The notes under the pieces: generated by a model
Seen by the model: the letters and a program-made list of their open reading frames with translations, nothing else
Databases searched by the model: none
Told to the model about the DNA's origin: nothing
Assembly (NCBI GenBank): GCA_015680685.1
Contig: MNCI01005798.1
Location: forward strand, 946,205 to 1,010,204
Direction: 5' to 3'
DNA: 64,000 nt
Origin: Gnetum montanum
Lineage: Eukaryota > Streptophyta > Gnetopsida > Gnetales > Gnetaceae
Made by a program: the position numbers and the translations under genes
Shown: positions 43,576-56,116 of the stretch, piece by piece
Position numbering within the stretch: position 1 is the first letter of the stretch
Layout of the letters: the number at the start of each line of letters is the position of its first letter

Positions 43576-45454
43576 GATCTCAATGAACATCCCTCATAGT
43601 AATTCAAATGTAATATCTACTTCAGTAATGAGTTCCATTGTTATGTCTAGTAAAGATAGTATAATGGCACTTGATGGTAATGTTGTTACCATTCCTATGT
43701 CTATAGTGGAAAAAAAAGTAATTAAAGAATAATGTTTACCTAATAAGTAACCAAATTATAGTAGTCCCATGGTGGAGATCCAGATTAGTGAAAAGAGTAA
43801 TTTTTTAGCTCTTTGCAACTCTAGTTCGAGAGTTAATCTCATCTCATTATAGCAATATCTTGATTGGGGGCTTCCTGCTCTCAAGCATACCAACATTCTA
43901 TTAGAGATAATAGACCAATCATACACATACCCTATGGGATAGGTATGTAATGTAATCACTTCTATTGTAGGTTGGTTGTCTCCCATTGATTTCTTGGTGC
44001 TTAGATCAAAAGATAGGAAAGAAGAGGATCTTCTTATTATAATGGAAAGAGCTTGGTAGAGCATTGCAAATGCCATGTTGGCTTTCCAAAACCTCCACCT
44101 CAAGATTAGTAGAAGAGATTAGACTAGAAGGATGAACTACAAGAGAATACCCTATGATCCTTCCTAATCTTGCTGCACCATGGCCATAAGCCACTCAAAC
44201 AAGCTAGACAAAGCACTTGTTGGGAAACACCTAGTGTACAATAATGAACTTCTTTCACCTATAAGAATTCTTAAAGCTCAAGTTACCCCTTAGAGGCTTC
44301 CTAGGTGATAGACATGGAGTAGTCATGTGGGAGAAATCCTTCATACCATGTTAAAATTTTTGCTATTTTTGTTTGCGCAATTAATAAAGATTAGTATGTT
44401 TAGTTAGAATCTTTAACTTTTTGAGCTTAATGGATAATCAATCATGAGAGTTTCTTTTCTTTTGGAGTGTGTTTGTTGGTATGTGGAAAAACCAATTTAG
44501 GTGCTTTATGAATGCTCATCTAATAAGCTAATAGTGGATTGATAAGTTATAGCTATAATGATGATGCAAGAACACCAAATGAGTTCAATGTGGAGCTTTG
44601 ATCAATAGAATGCTCATGCAATAATATTCATCCCTTTTTTTTTCACTCATCATCAGTAAACCAATTTCACATTCAGTGGGGAGCTCAAGCTTTCACTACA
44701 AGCTCTTGAAGCTAATGCTACTAGAACTATAGGTAGGTAGTGGATCCACATCTTAGGGTCTAAGATCTTGAATCCTGGATGACTTCCAAGTCATTCGTAT
44801 GTAAAGGATATGTCATCGAGAATCCTTGTGAGCACTAGATGCATCTAACTAGTGTGATTGGACTAAGGTGCATATGGCACCTTACTTGGTCACCGTAATC
44901 AAAAGAGTCTTTTCATTTCATAAACCTATGCATATCATGTGTTGGATGATGAACTCTCATGGTTGTACAAGTCAAAGACCCCAGGTGGTGGTCTTGCACT
45001 TCAATCATTTCCATGATTCTCATGCTTCATAAAAAATTCTCTTCCTCTAAAAGAAATAAAAATAAAATAGTATATAATTAAAATGATGAAAATGAAAAGA
45101 AAAGAAAATAAAAAAAATAAAAGAAATAAAAATAAGAGAAGAGGTGTTGCAAATAGTGATGTACTTTAAAGCTTATCAAGTTTACAAATTGGTATGCATA
45201 TCATTCAAATCAAACTAATGGTTGAACATATGCCTATGCAAGCTTTTCTCATGTTCGAATCATTGCTCAAATCACTTGACTTCCCATGATGTTGTATTCA
45301 AAGATAATCTCTTAATCATTCCTACCACTAGTCATAAAGGCCTAGAAGTTTTTTTCTTTATGAATCCTAGTAATATTAATTGCTACTTTTATCCACATCC
45401 CTAATCATTTGTTATATGGGTTAACGATCTTCATCCTTAATCCAAGCTAATAAG
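43576..45454 (+). mobile_element. Element G: + strand Athila-type fragment
   Basis: Directly after the D LTR a + strand frame reads NIPHSNSNVIST and on into a protease domain. RT and integrase do not follow; from about 44200 the sequence is non-coding, with A/T-rich runs at 45040-45140. Element F is inserted at its right edge (ATAAG at 45450-45454). Confidence 0.55.
43780..44110 (+). pseudogene. Protease domain of element G
   Basis: Reads LALCNSSSRVNLIS (active site N-S-S in place of D-S/T-G), LPALKHTNI, DFLVL and DLLIIMERAW, the same series as the proteases of A and E. The opposite strand is also open here (43756-44103) without motifs. Confidence 0.65.
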
Positions 45455-46306
45455 TGATAGAAAATTCCAATGCTTAACCATACAAGTCATAAGTATTCAC
45501 ATGTAACAAGATCTTAATCCATGGATGGATAGTGTAAGTATACTAGTGAGTTGATAATAAGTTCATTATCATTGTGTTTTCACTTAGTGTTAGAGAGGTG
45601 CAAAATGCAAGGTTTAACTCTAAGTAAGGAATACGATAAAATGATGTTGTTGCCTCTTAAGTTTGCTAAGTTTAGACAGAGTGAAAATGAAGGGAAATTC
45701 TATCTCTAAGTACAATGAAAATATAAAACTATTCTATCCTATGATGATAAGTGTCCATTCCTAATTTTTCATACATGTCCTGGGCTAATGTAATTATTAC
45801 CAGGGATTACCAAGTAACTTTACTACTGAGAAAATCAAGAAAATTCATTACTATATTATCAAACAATTACATTATTTATGCTCAAAACTAGTCATACTTA
45901 TTCTGCCTTACTAATAAACATCAAAATTAAAAATGACTTGGAAAATGTAAATGACGTAGTAAAAATAAATCTATTCTATGTGAAATGCTCCAATAATGAA
46001 GAGTAATCTTAATCTTTATTGTTGTTCATAAATTGTGTCTAGGAATAATCCACTCAAATAAAGATATTGAACAGCTATAATTCACCACACTACAGGAATT
46101 CACAACTAACTCCAACTTTATAGAAACAAACTACATGAATTTCGCTAAGTGTTGGAAAAAAACTTATTTTTGACATGATGGTAACCTTGTATTTATAGGC
46201 ATGGCCATGACCCACTACATTGTATCTATGAAAATGTATGTTAATCTATGATATCACACCTACATAGATATAATATCATAGTCCTATACTTAAAAGCATT
46301 TCATCA
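45455..46306 (-). repeat. 3' LTR of element F
   Basis: In + order it starts TGATAGAAAATTCC and ends TTTCATCA. It aligns with the E LTR through 'caaccatat.aa..caagcattcacatgt'-like blocks (45478-45510) and 'gggattaccaagt' (45809). A TATA box (GCCTATAAATAC on -) lies at about 46191-46202. A purine tract TTATGGGGGCA borders it at 46307-46317. ATAAG at 45450-45454 would be one target copy. Confidence 0.75.
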
Positions 46307-46539
46307 TGCCCCCATAACAAACTGGAAACTCATCCTTAAGTTGGGACAAAAGGAGGATAGATTTTCTTACAAACTTGTGGGATTATATGGACTCAACATT
46401 GTGAAACATATATACATGATTAAGTCTACTATAAATGTTGCATTTTTTTTAAGTGGTATTATGAAATCATCATGCAATGCGTGATTGACACAGATGAAAA
46501 AATAATTAAAAAGAACTTAATGTAGTACCTTCATGTTCT

Positions 46540-49012
46540 TGGTGGTGGTGGCTTCCCCATCATCATCATTCCTTTGTCATCTAGTTTCTAAAACTAGTAC
46601 TTGTTTAGTAATGCTCTCAACTTTTCCTCTTCAATTCTAGGATCATGCACTGTCCATGTTAATTTAATGATGTTTTCTAGTGATGGTGCTTACCAGGGAT
46701 GTGGCAATTGTAGAAACATTTTTTTTGGCCTTGATATACCATATTGTAAATTGTACTCTTTCTACCTCAAAGGTTTTGACCATCTTCTATAGTTCTTAGT
46801 AATTAATCATGCTCCTAGCTAGATTTGTTGCAACATATTTTTAATATAGGTAGTTGGATTTAACTACTTTGAGTATAGAGCTTGCAATGTAAAGCTTTTC
46901 CTATGCATCTTTCCTAATACAAACTTTTTCTCATACATGGAATATACTTTAGTCACTTCCTATTCTAATTTGGCCCTTGGCCTACCCACTATGAACATGG
47001 CTACATTAATGTGGGATAGATTTGCTAATTCCATGTATTTCTTTAAGTCTTCTATCTATAGGTCTCTATTCTTTAGCTTAGCCTCATAAAAAAGGGCAAG
47101 ACTATCAAAGATGGGTTACCAATAAGATGTTTGCTGTGTGATGAAATTGATTTTAGCTTTAGCCATCTAGATTCTTTCTCATTAATTTACTTGTACATGC
47201 CTACTTATTCTCTAAAATATTCTTTGAGCCTCTCATGTTTCTTAGCCTTAATTTACCATATGTTGATTTCAATGGCCAATTTCTATCTTACTATGGGTAA
47301 TTCTTCCATTGATAGGGCTTTGTTATCATGGGTTAATTATCTTATGTCAAGGTTAACTCTAGCATATTATTCTTTTAGTTAATGGATGCTTGCTTCAAGT
47401 ATATTCTTCTAACTTTAAATTTCTATCAACCTTAAATTTTTTGCAATAATCCTTTTATTCTCTTCTTTCAATGAAATAATGGCTTTAGCACTAGCATATG
47501 TTTGGGCATTTACAATTAAACCATTTCACACTATCTTTTCTTTTTCTATCTTCATTTTCTTCTATTTGGCCATGAATTAATTTACTTGCTTATTTTTGAA
47601 CTATGTAAGCTGGTCTAGTGCAATGTGTTATGCAAGATCTTTTCTTTCATCTCTTAGTATAACTAATTATTCCTGGTGTATTTTCACTTCACTCTTTACA
47701 TGTTGCATCTTGGTTTCTGCCATGACTAGCTTTTGCATGCCCTGTCCTATCTATAGTAATCTTTCTAAAACATCTTCATGTTCAATAGGGGACATTATTT
47801 CCTTTCCTAATATTATGGCCAATGTTTCTACATCTTTATCTTTAGAAATATTTGCTAGTGGTACAATGGAAAAATTAAATGACTCCTTAATATGATCTGT
47901 TATTCTTTTGCTACTCTAGTTGTATCTAGGTATTCATCATTATAGTGCCTCCTTTGCTAGTTTCCAACATTACGTGGAATGATGTAATGATCCCTAATAT
48001 TTGTTATTCCTAATCATCATTTTCTCTTTCCTACAAATATTTTTGACCATTGGTGGATCCTATAGATCCTATACATTTTCTTGGATTATCCCTTACTCTA
48101 TACATACCTAAAACTTCCCTACTACCCCAATTGATTATTTTTATTATTTCTTATAGGTGGCTCATGGAAGGCCTGTAGTCTTGTTGTGTTGGTGGAGCAC
48201 TCTATCCTACTCATTCTATAGTTAGGGTTGGTCCACTGGGTCCTACCTATTCTACGTTTATGGCTAGAATATTTTCCATTAGTGTTGACCTTGTTATTGC
48301 CTTAGTGCCTACTAGTTTCTCCACTTGATCTTTCTTAGGTGATACTAACTTGGATATTTCTACATATGAAGCATTTTGAGCTCTGAGATGAATATCATTG
48401 GTATAGCCAAAAATTCCAACTTATTTGTAAAAATTTTTAATGAGATAAGTAAATGGAAGAATGGGTTTTCTTATCTTCTTCTTTTTGAACCTTCAAGATA
48501 GCACTTCCTTTAATAGCATATGTGAAAATTCTATTAAGTCTTTTAATTGGAAAGATATGGTATATTCCAATCTTAAAGTAAATCTTCTTTGTAGTCTAAA
48601 ATCCAATGTACTCTTTCTCTATAGTTTCATATGCCCTCTACAACCATAAATTCCTTACATTTCTATTGGACCTTGTGGATATTTTAGTGATGTTGGCCCT
48701 ACCATTTGGTATATTCAATGTCATTTTGATTACTTCTTTTGAATATGGAACTATCACCTCTCAATCTTCATTTTGGTATCATCTTGTTTGTTTTTCTAGA
48801 ATTGATGAACTTTCCCCAAATACCATTCATAATTTCTTCAAATGATTTATCAAAGTGCTAAGGCTTGGAGTTTTTGGTGAACCTCTATAGGTGTAAACTC
48901 CATGAACAATCCAAAGTTAAGTTCCACTATCATAATGGAGTTAATGTACCCTATAAGCACTGATTAGAGAGTATGAAGCATTTTTCTTATCTTAGAGTTG
49001 GCGGTGCATTAG
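46540..49012 (-). pseudogene. env-like ORF of element F, main part
   Basis: C-terminal block LFLQLPHPW...LENI.KLTWTVHD (about 46640-46720) matches A and D. Near the E insertion IMIVELNFGLFMEF and EWYLGKVHQF match the D stretch FIVEMNFTTFMKF and EWYLGEVYQF. The frame is broken throughout. The first 60 or so codons lie beyond element E at 58998-59177. Confidence 0.7.
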
Positions 49013-49872
49013 TGATGAGCGAAAAGGTACCCCTATGCCCAACCATATGAATACAAGCATTCACATGTGCTCTGGTTGAACTCCAAGGATTAAGTGCTTA
49101 TGCACCCACACAGAACAAGGATGAGTTAGGTAGTTTTTTTCTTCCAAAGCTTACTTGTAAGGCACAATTGTATGGTTAAGTAAACTCGAGGTATATGATT
49201 TTTTATGTGTTGTATATTTTCTATTTTAGTCTCCTAAGTGTGTGAAATGAAATGATTTAGTTAACTAATTGATTTTTGTAACTCTAATGTTAAGCGAATC
49301 CTAACTCTAGCATCTATTTCCACTCTTTGGACACATCTTAAACCAATGTAACACTACTGGGATTACCAAATGCTAGTCATTACTGGGTTACCAAGTGTTC
49401 CACATATGCTCAAAGTGGTCATGCTGAGTGTGCTAATTCATTGATAATTAATAATTCTATAGAGATAACATTGATTAACTAATGAGAGCATCAAATAAAA
49501 ATAAATAAAATTAAATGCAATAGTTAAGCTATTATGAATGTTGCAAGGTTTATTACAAAGTTCATCTTTATTTCTGGACACAAGATGTGCTTAGGTACAC
49601 AATGCTCGAATAAAGATCCATTCACTCTATGACTCTTACTATGGGCACTCAGAAATAATTCTAACTCTGGAAGAGGAAAACTACAAGAGTTCAACTAAAG
49701 GACTGAAAAATACTATCCAAAACCAAGTACCCCTATCTCTTATTTATAGACAACGAGATAGGCTTTGACATTGTGTGTTCGATGTAAGGGATTCAATGTC
49801 TCTTGGCCAATCCGATATCATGTATCCGATATCGGGGGTTTGATATTGGGTTGCTTATTTGGTGACTCATCA
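49013..49872 (-). repeat. 3' LTR of element E
   Basis: 860 bases. Contains repeated 'tta(c)tggg.ttaccaa' units (about 49346-49392), a TATA box near 49740-49750 (-) and two CCGATATC-type motifs (49810-49840). Confidence 0.93.
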
Positions 49873-51930
49873 TACCTCAATGATGGAATGAAAACTCATC
49901 CTTGAGTTCCTTACGAAATATTGGCAAGGTGTGGGATTATTGATTGAACGAAAATTGATGGTGACATGGAATGATAGACTCAAAGTGCCTAGTGAATAGA
50001 TCAAAAAATGTATTACAACATTGGTATTCATAACCAGTGTGGTGAATAGTATACATAGATGACATCTAGACCCTCATTTGATAGCTTGAAGAGAGAGAGA
50101 GAAAAGAAAACAAGGCATGTTGCTGCTGATGTCAAAAATGTGCACATTGTTGTTTGTCCATGGCCACATGACTAAGCTTGTTCCTTGTGTAAATGCTCTT
50201 GCTCTAGTCCATCCTGAATGCTTCCTCCTATCCCAATACATTATTCATGTGATCGCCATCTGCATACACAACACAATCATGAATTAGCAAGGATAGATAA
50301 GATATAATGCATTTGATACCTTGCCTCAATATGAAACACATTGGCTAGGTTGTGGGTATGGCAGATACTGGGTTAGAGGTTTGTAATTGATAACTACCCA
50401 ATGTGTAGGGGTGAGATAAGTAATGAAATGGAAAAATTTGTGATAGGCCCCCATGACTAAGTGAAAACCTTTAGTAGCAATAGGATGGAAAATGAAAGAA
50501 AAAGGAAGATAAGAGAAATAACAATGGTGAAGCCAATAAAAATGCATAGAACGGAAGAGAAAAACAAAAAAGGGATGTCATGGATGGGGTGAAATGAAAA
50601 ATAGTTGATTATAAGAAATGTTTAAAGGAAAGAACTTAACAATTGCACCAAAAAGGAATGCTAGTGGATCCTCCCCAAAGTAGACTCATGTCCTTTATGC
50701 TGTGACAAACCCACAAACCAAAGAGTCCGTAGGCTCTAGGAATGACATATGGAGACACTAGTTAAGAATTCACCCATGAGAATTTACTAAAGAATAACAA
50801 TGCATCAACCAAGATATAGACTAATCATAAAACCAATAGTGAGGTGGAATACATGAAGCAATACAGAAAGAGAAGATAGAATGGAATGGAACTCCGAAAT
50901 CAAGGTTGTGTAAAGTTCCTTATATATTATGTGGTTAAGGTGACTTAATAAATTTCAGTCCAAATCTAGATTAAAACTAAACACATCTAGTGACTTCACA
51001 TCAACACACTTGACCAACCCATCCTCTTGAAGGAACAAGAATGCTTCCACAAAGTAACCACCATCCCAAAGAGAGAAGAATAGAGAAGCAGGAAGTGAGA
51101 AAGGGCCTTAGTTAGAGGGAACCTTCAAGCATGGGTAACATGTCTTTCCATTGCCATAATCAATGCTCGTAGCCCATGTTACTTTATTATGTCTATGAAG
51201 TGTGCTTTGAATTCCCACCAATTTTTTTGAGTGACAACCATACCATGCAAAGGCTTATTTGATTCATTCAACTTCTTGATATTAGTCGATAGTGGAATGG
51301 CATAAAACCTATGAAAAACATCCAAGTACCCAAGAGAATAGCTAGAACAAATGCATCAAATCCCCTTGAATTCACATATTTTTCAATCCATTTGAATCTT
51401 TCCTTGGTTTGAAGAATACGAAGCTACAAATTCATTAATAGGTTTGATTAGAAAAAAGGATAGTAGATTTCCAAAACAAAGGGAGATCATAGAGTTGAAT
51501 GGATGAATGGATGACATGGAATCATTGCCCGTTTTATCAAAAGAAACCATATCTTAGCATCAACATTAAAAGTTAAACATAAAAACCAAACATTAGCAAT
51601 CAACACCATTATAGTACAACCCACTATCATGAGCACTTATTATGTGACGAGTAAGAATAAATAAATAAAATGTAACAAAGAAAGAAATAGTAAAAATGTT
51701 AATGATGGTGTAAAACAAAGAAAAGTAAAGATGAAAAATATGTAAAACAAAAATGTGTAGAAAAAATACAAAAGAAACTAAGGGCTTAGAATAATTAGCA
51801 TTGGTGGCCATCTCCCCCATGAGTGAGTTGGAAGGAGAAAATATGAAGTAATGAGTAGGGCTGTTCATCAACAGAGGTAGTGTTGGTACTAGCTGTTTTG
51901 TGCTCATGGAAAGGTTTGGTTTGCTAGATG
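49873..51930 (-). other. Spacer of element E, directly abutting its 3' LTR
   Basis: About 2 kb without coding pattern. Carries the shared blocks 'gtggatcctcccc' (50665) and 'ttcaagcatgggtaacatgt' (51124-51149). In A, D and F an env-like ORF lies between this spacer and the LTR; here there is none. Confidence 0.7.
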
Positions 51931-53330
51931 TTGACCAATAATTTCTTATCTAGGCTTCTAGATTTATAGATCATCATGGTCCCTAAAGGAAAATTTTCAT
52001 GAATGATATAAGATCCTTCCCACAACATTTGAAATTTAGTTCATTGTGGCACATGTGTGGGATTCCAATAAAGAATCCTATCTCTTAGTTGGTATTTGAC
52101 TTTTCTAATTCTTAGGTCATGATGTTATTTTTTTAAGGCCTTGTGTAGTTAAAAGGATGATAGGGTGGCTAATCAATTTTCATCTAGGAAGTTAAGATTC
52201 GTTAATCATTTTTTCTATGCTAGATTAAGGTCAAGGTTAAGGTCACATGCTGTAGATAGTGTATGAAGCTCAGCTTGGATAGGAAGTGTTGAAATTTTAC
52301 TATACACTAACTCATAGGGAGAATAGCCTATAGGGAGTTTCCATGTGGAGTGGTGGGCCCAAAGAGCATCATTTAGTTTGGTGCTCTAGTCTCACCTATA
52401 TTTGCCAATGTTCATGTCAAAATTTTTGTGATTTTCCTATTGGTAACTTCGACTTGACCATTCGCTTGAGGATGATATAGTGTAGTTAGTTTATGCTCAA
52501 CTCCTAAGTGTTGCATCAACTTCCAAAAAGTCACACCTATAAAATGTGTACCATTATCAGAAATAAGTGCACAAGGCACGCAAAACCTATTTATGATCTG
52601 TTGTTGAACAAATCGTATAATGGTAGATGATGTACAGTCGGCAATGGTGACTACTTTTTTCCATTTTGTAAAATAATTAATAGCAACAATAATATATGAT
52701 TTTCAATTGGACATTGGTGTAATAGGCCCCATAAAATCAATACCCCATATGCCAAAGGGTTCTAATGGTTGAATCCATTGTTGTGGATCCTCCATTCTAG
52801 TAGTCATTTCCCTATCATGTTGGTAGCGCTCACAAGATTGGATAAAATGATGGGTGTCTCCAAATAATGTAGGCCAATAATATCCTACAAGAAAGATTAT
52901 AATGGTTGTTCATCTCCTAGTGTAATGACCCCCACAAGGGCCCTCATGAGCATCTTGGACAACTTGCAATTGATCTGCATTGGGAACACACCATCAGACC
53001 AAGCCATCAAAACACACCTTGTAAAGGTGTTCATTGATTTCCATGAAATGTTTAACTCGGTGGAGAAACTATTGTTTCTTTCTAATGTCCAGCCCTTGTG
53101 GTGTTTCTTGTGTGAGAAGATAAGTAATAATGCTACTATACGAATTTGTATCTATGGGTGATTGATTGTTTATTACACCTGCAAAGAGGAGTTCATCAAG
53201 GAAGCGATTAGAAATTGGGTATTCATCCTCTTTGTTGTCCCATCACAACTAAGATAAATGATTGGCAACAACATTCTCGGTGCCTTTATAATATACCATT
53301 GTGAGATCAAACTCTTGCAAGATCACAAGC
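51931..53330 (-). pseudogene. Integrase of element E
   Basis: Well preserved: AHEGPCGGHY (zinc His half), QSCERYQ (Cys half, second Cys lost), [46 protein letters not shown]. The catalytic Asp, Asp and Glu positions of the core are readable. The C-terminal part (about 51960-52400) has several stops and ends near 51940. Confidence 0.9.
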
Positions 53331-54480
53331 CATCGTATAATGTGAGGGCTCACCATTGGTTTATTCATAAGGAATCAAATCACACTATGATATGTGTGTA
53401 CAAATACCTTATAGCCTAATACATAGTGCCTAAATTTCTCTAGTGCAAACACCACAACTATTAACTATTTTTTTATTGTGATATATTTGAATTGTGCACC
53501 AGTAATGCTTCGACTTGCACAGTGAATGTAATAGGGACATTTTTGGTCTGGACACGTCAGTCATTGTATGGAATGGTCTAGACCAGTCAAGTGCTTGTAG
53601 AATGGGTGTTTCTATGAGCTTCTAATTCAAGGTTTGGAAAGCTAACTCACATTCCTTGGTCCATTTAAAGGGTACATCCTTTTTTGTTAATTCTACCAAC
53701 GATTTTGCAATCTTTGAAAAGTTCTCGATGAAACATCTATAATAGCTAGTATGTCCAAGGAATTATTAGACATATTTTATAGTTTTAGGTTGATGAGTGA
53801 TTCCTTAAATGAATTTAATTTTTTTAGAATCTACCTCTATCCCTGTTTGTGAAATTTTATGTCTTAATACAATGCCCTCTTAGACCATTAAGTGGCTTTT
53901 TTTTTACCAATTGAGCCTTAGGTTGGTTTCAACACATCATTTCAGCACTTTCTCTAATCAGTCTAATGCTTGTTCAAAGTCCACTCGTAGGTGGAAAAAT
54001 CACCCATAAAAACCTCCATACTATTCCCTATTTGCTACTAAAATATACTAAGAACAAAATTTGGAAATTTTGCTAGAGCATTGCATAAGCCAAACAACAT
54101 CTGCCTATATGCAAATGTCCCCTAAGGACTCATGAATGTAGTTTTGGCTTGGTTTTCTAGTGCTATATGGATTTGATTGTATCCATTGCAAGCATGTAGA
54201 AAACTATAATAAAAATGCCTTGTAATGGTATCTAAGACTTGGTCAATGAATGATAATAGAAAATGATCATTAAATGTTTCCATGTTTAATAGCCTAAAGT
54301 CTATACACACCCTCCATTTATTACCTCTTTTAGGTACAATGACTAATGGACTAACCCATTCACTATTAGCAATGGGGTAGATGAACCCAACCTTCAGAAG
54401 TTGTTCAATTTCTTTCTTAACTACTTTCTTAAGCTTTGGGTTTAGTCATCTTTGTGGTTGTCATCAAGGCTTCATAGAGG
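53331..54480 (-). pseudogene. RT and RNase H of element E
   Basis: RT: VCIDFRLLNMETFNDHF with NGYNQIHIALENQAKTTF (54122-54310), then the active-site line EVFMGDFST, FMGD at 53999-54010, where the family has FMDD. RNase H follows at about 53400-53700 with stops. The lost Asp means this copy cannot reverse-transcribe. Confidence 0.88.
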
Positions 54481-55400
54481 GGTCAGTGTAAATTATATGT
54501 TGGCATATCTTGGGATCTATTCCAATTAATTCAGGATATAACCAAGCAAAGGATTTTAACCATTTTTTTACCATCTTTAGTAGTCTTTCTTTTTGTTGAG
54601 GAGTAAGCTTAACATTAATGATTACTGATTTTCCATTCTTGAGAAATGCATATTCCATACCAGTGGGAAACAATTTTAATTCAAGAGGCTCTTGGTTAAA
54701 CTTGTCAAGCATTTCCAACTTCCTCAAGTTGATAACTTTGGTGTCAGTACTTGGAAGTTGGTGATAAAGTTGCTTTAATGCATCTATGCTATCGATATAG
54801 GCACAAGTTAAGCTCTTAGTTAGTTCCATGCAAAAATTTGAATTGCTCTCTAGGTTAGCTATCAGCCACTGGGTGCCTTCCTATCTTGTGGTTGTTGCAT
54901 ATAGGAATCTTAATATGTTAGATACTTGTGCACATTGGTTGCATGTAGGCAATGTTGAGAATTGTACAAACTAGGACTTCTACACATAGTTGCACCCTGT
55001 GTCACTATATGCGATGCATGAAACTTTCTTCTTCTCGATCTTTCCAAATGCATTTTCTTTTAATATCTCTAGGGAAAGATCACATATTCTTAGGCATGCA
55101 TCAATCATACTTAGCCATGCTCTTTCTATTATGATTGGGAAGTCCCCTTTGCAGTTGTTAACTTGGATCACTAGGAAATCAGCTAGATATGAGCACCCAC
55201 AAATAGTGGTGATAATGTCCTCCACTAGTCCTAATGGAATAGTGATGGACTGGTCGGCCAACTTTAAATGAATGTTACTCTTCTTTAGTGGAGGCAAGTT
55301 CTAGGATTTATACATTTCCTAGGAGACCAAATTAACACTAGAACTTGAATCCAAAACATCTTTGCAAGGGTCACTTCCAATAATTTGTAAATAAATAAGA
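54464..55400 (-). pseudogene. Protease and pol N-terminus of element E
   Basis: Protease: KDVLDSSSSVNLVS (active site D-S-S, about 55330-55370), LADQSITIPLGLVEDI, DFLVIQVNN, DFPIIIERAW. The following frame (54464-54829) has ALKQLYHQLPSTDTK, PTGMEYAFLKNGKS and KWLKSFAWLYPELIGID, the conserved lead into RT. Of the proteases here this one is the most complete, with its first Asp kept. Confidence 0.85.
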
Positions 55401-56116
55401 TGACTTCTAGGATCAGAGAGTTTCCTAGGAATATGACCAACTTTAATCTAATTAGTCATGACTTGAGTTAACATGATAGTGTGCGTTGAGTGCAGTTTTT
55501 GATTCCAAGGAAGCTCTAAAGATTCAAATGAAAATGGGGCATTTGGATAATTAGTAGCTTGTGGTTGTAAGGACTTGGTTGGACTATTGGTTCTAAAGAA
55601 AGATCTCTTCTTTGATCGGTTCTCTGAACCAACATTAGGTTGCAGATTGATAGCCCTTGTAGCATTATGTTTCTATAGTTGGGTAGGAAGCTCGTCCTAC
55701 ATAGTTGGAGTAGGTGGTAATGAAGTTGAGGGTGGAAGAGATGTAGACAGATGAGAAGGATAGTATATATGTGAAGCATCACCCCTAGAAGAAGAAGAAG
55801 TTTTATAGTACTCAGGGGTCTAGTAGTGAGGTTGAAGAGTGACATCACTAGTAGAGTCATGTGGAGAGATCAGCTATTAAACATAATATCCATATGGGTT
55901 AGGTTGATAGTAAGGGTACTATTGATGTGGTAGTGGCATTCCCCATGATTTTGGGTGTTTCCACTATTGATACCATTGATTTAGTTGTGGTGGAGATCTA
56001 CTCAGATAATATGTCAAGGGTTGGTAAAATTGCCTTGGATTACCTTGAGGATAAGGTAACCTTCTAGGTGTTTGTTGTCTATTTAATCATGGGTATAGTG
56101 CATACATCTTAGACTC
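55401..56116 (-). pseudogene. Proline-rich linker of element E
   Basis: A Pro/Tyr/Gln-rich translation (HQYLP-type and SPPQL repeats) between the gag Cys motif and protease, as in A, D and F. No domain. Confidence 0.5.

Noticed and set aside
43756-44103. 115-codon - strand frame
   Set aside because: It is the complement of the element G protease, whose motifs are on the + strand.
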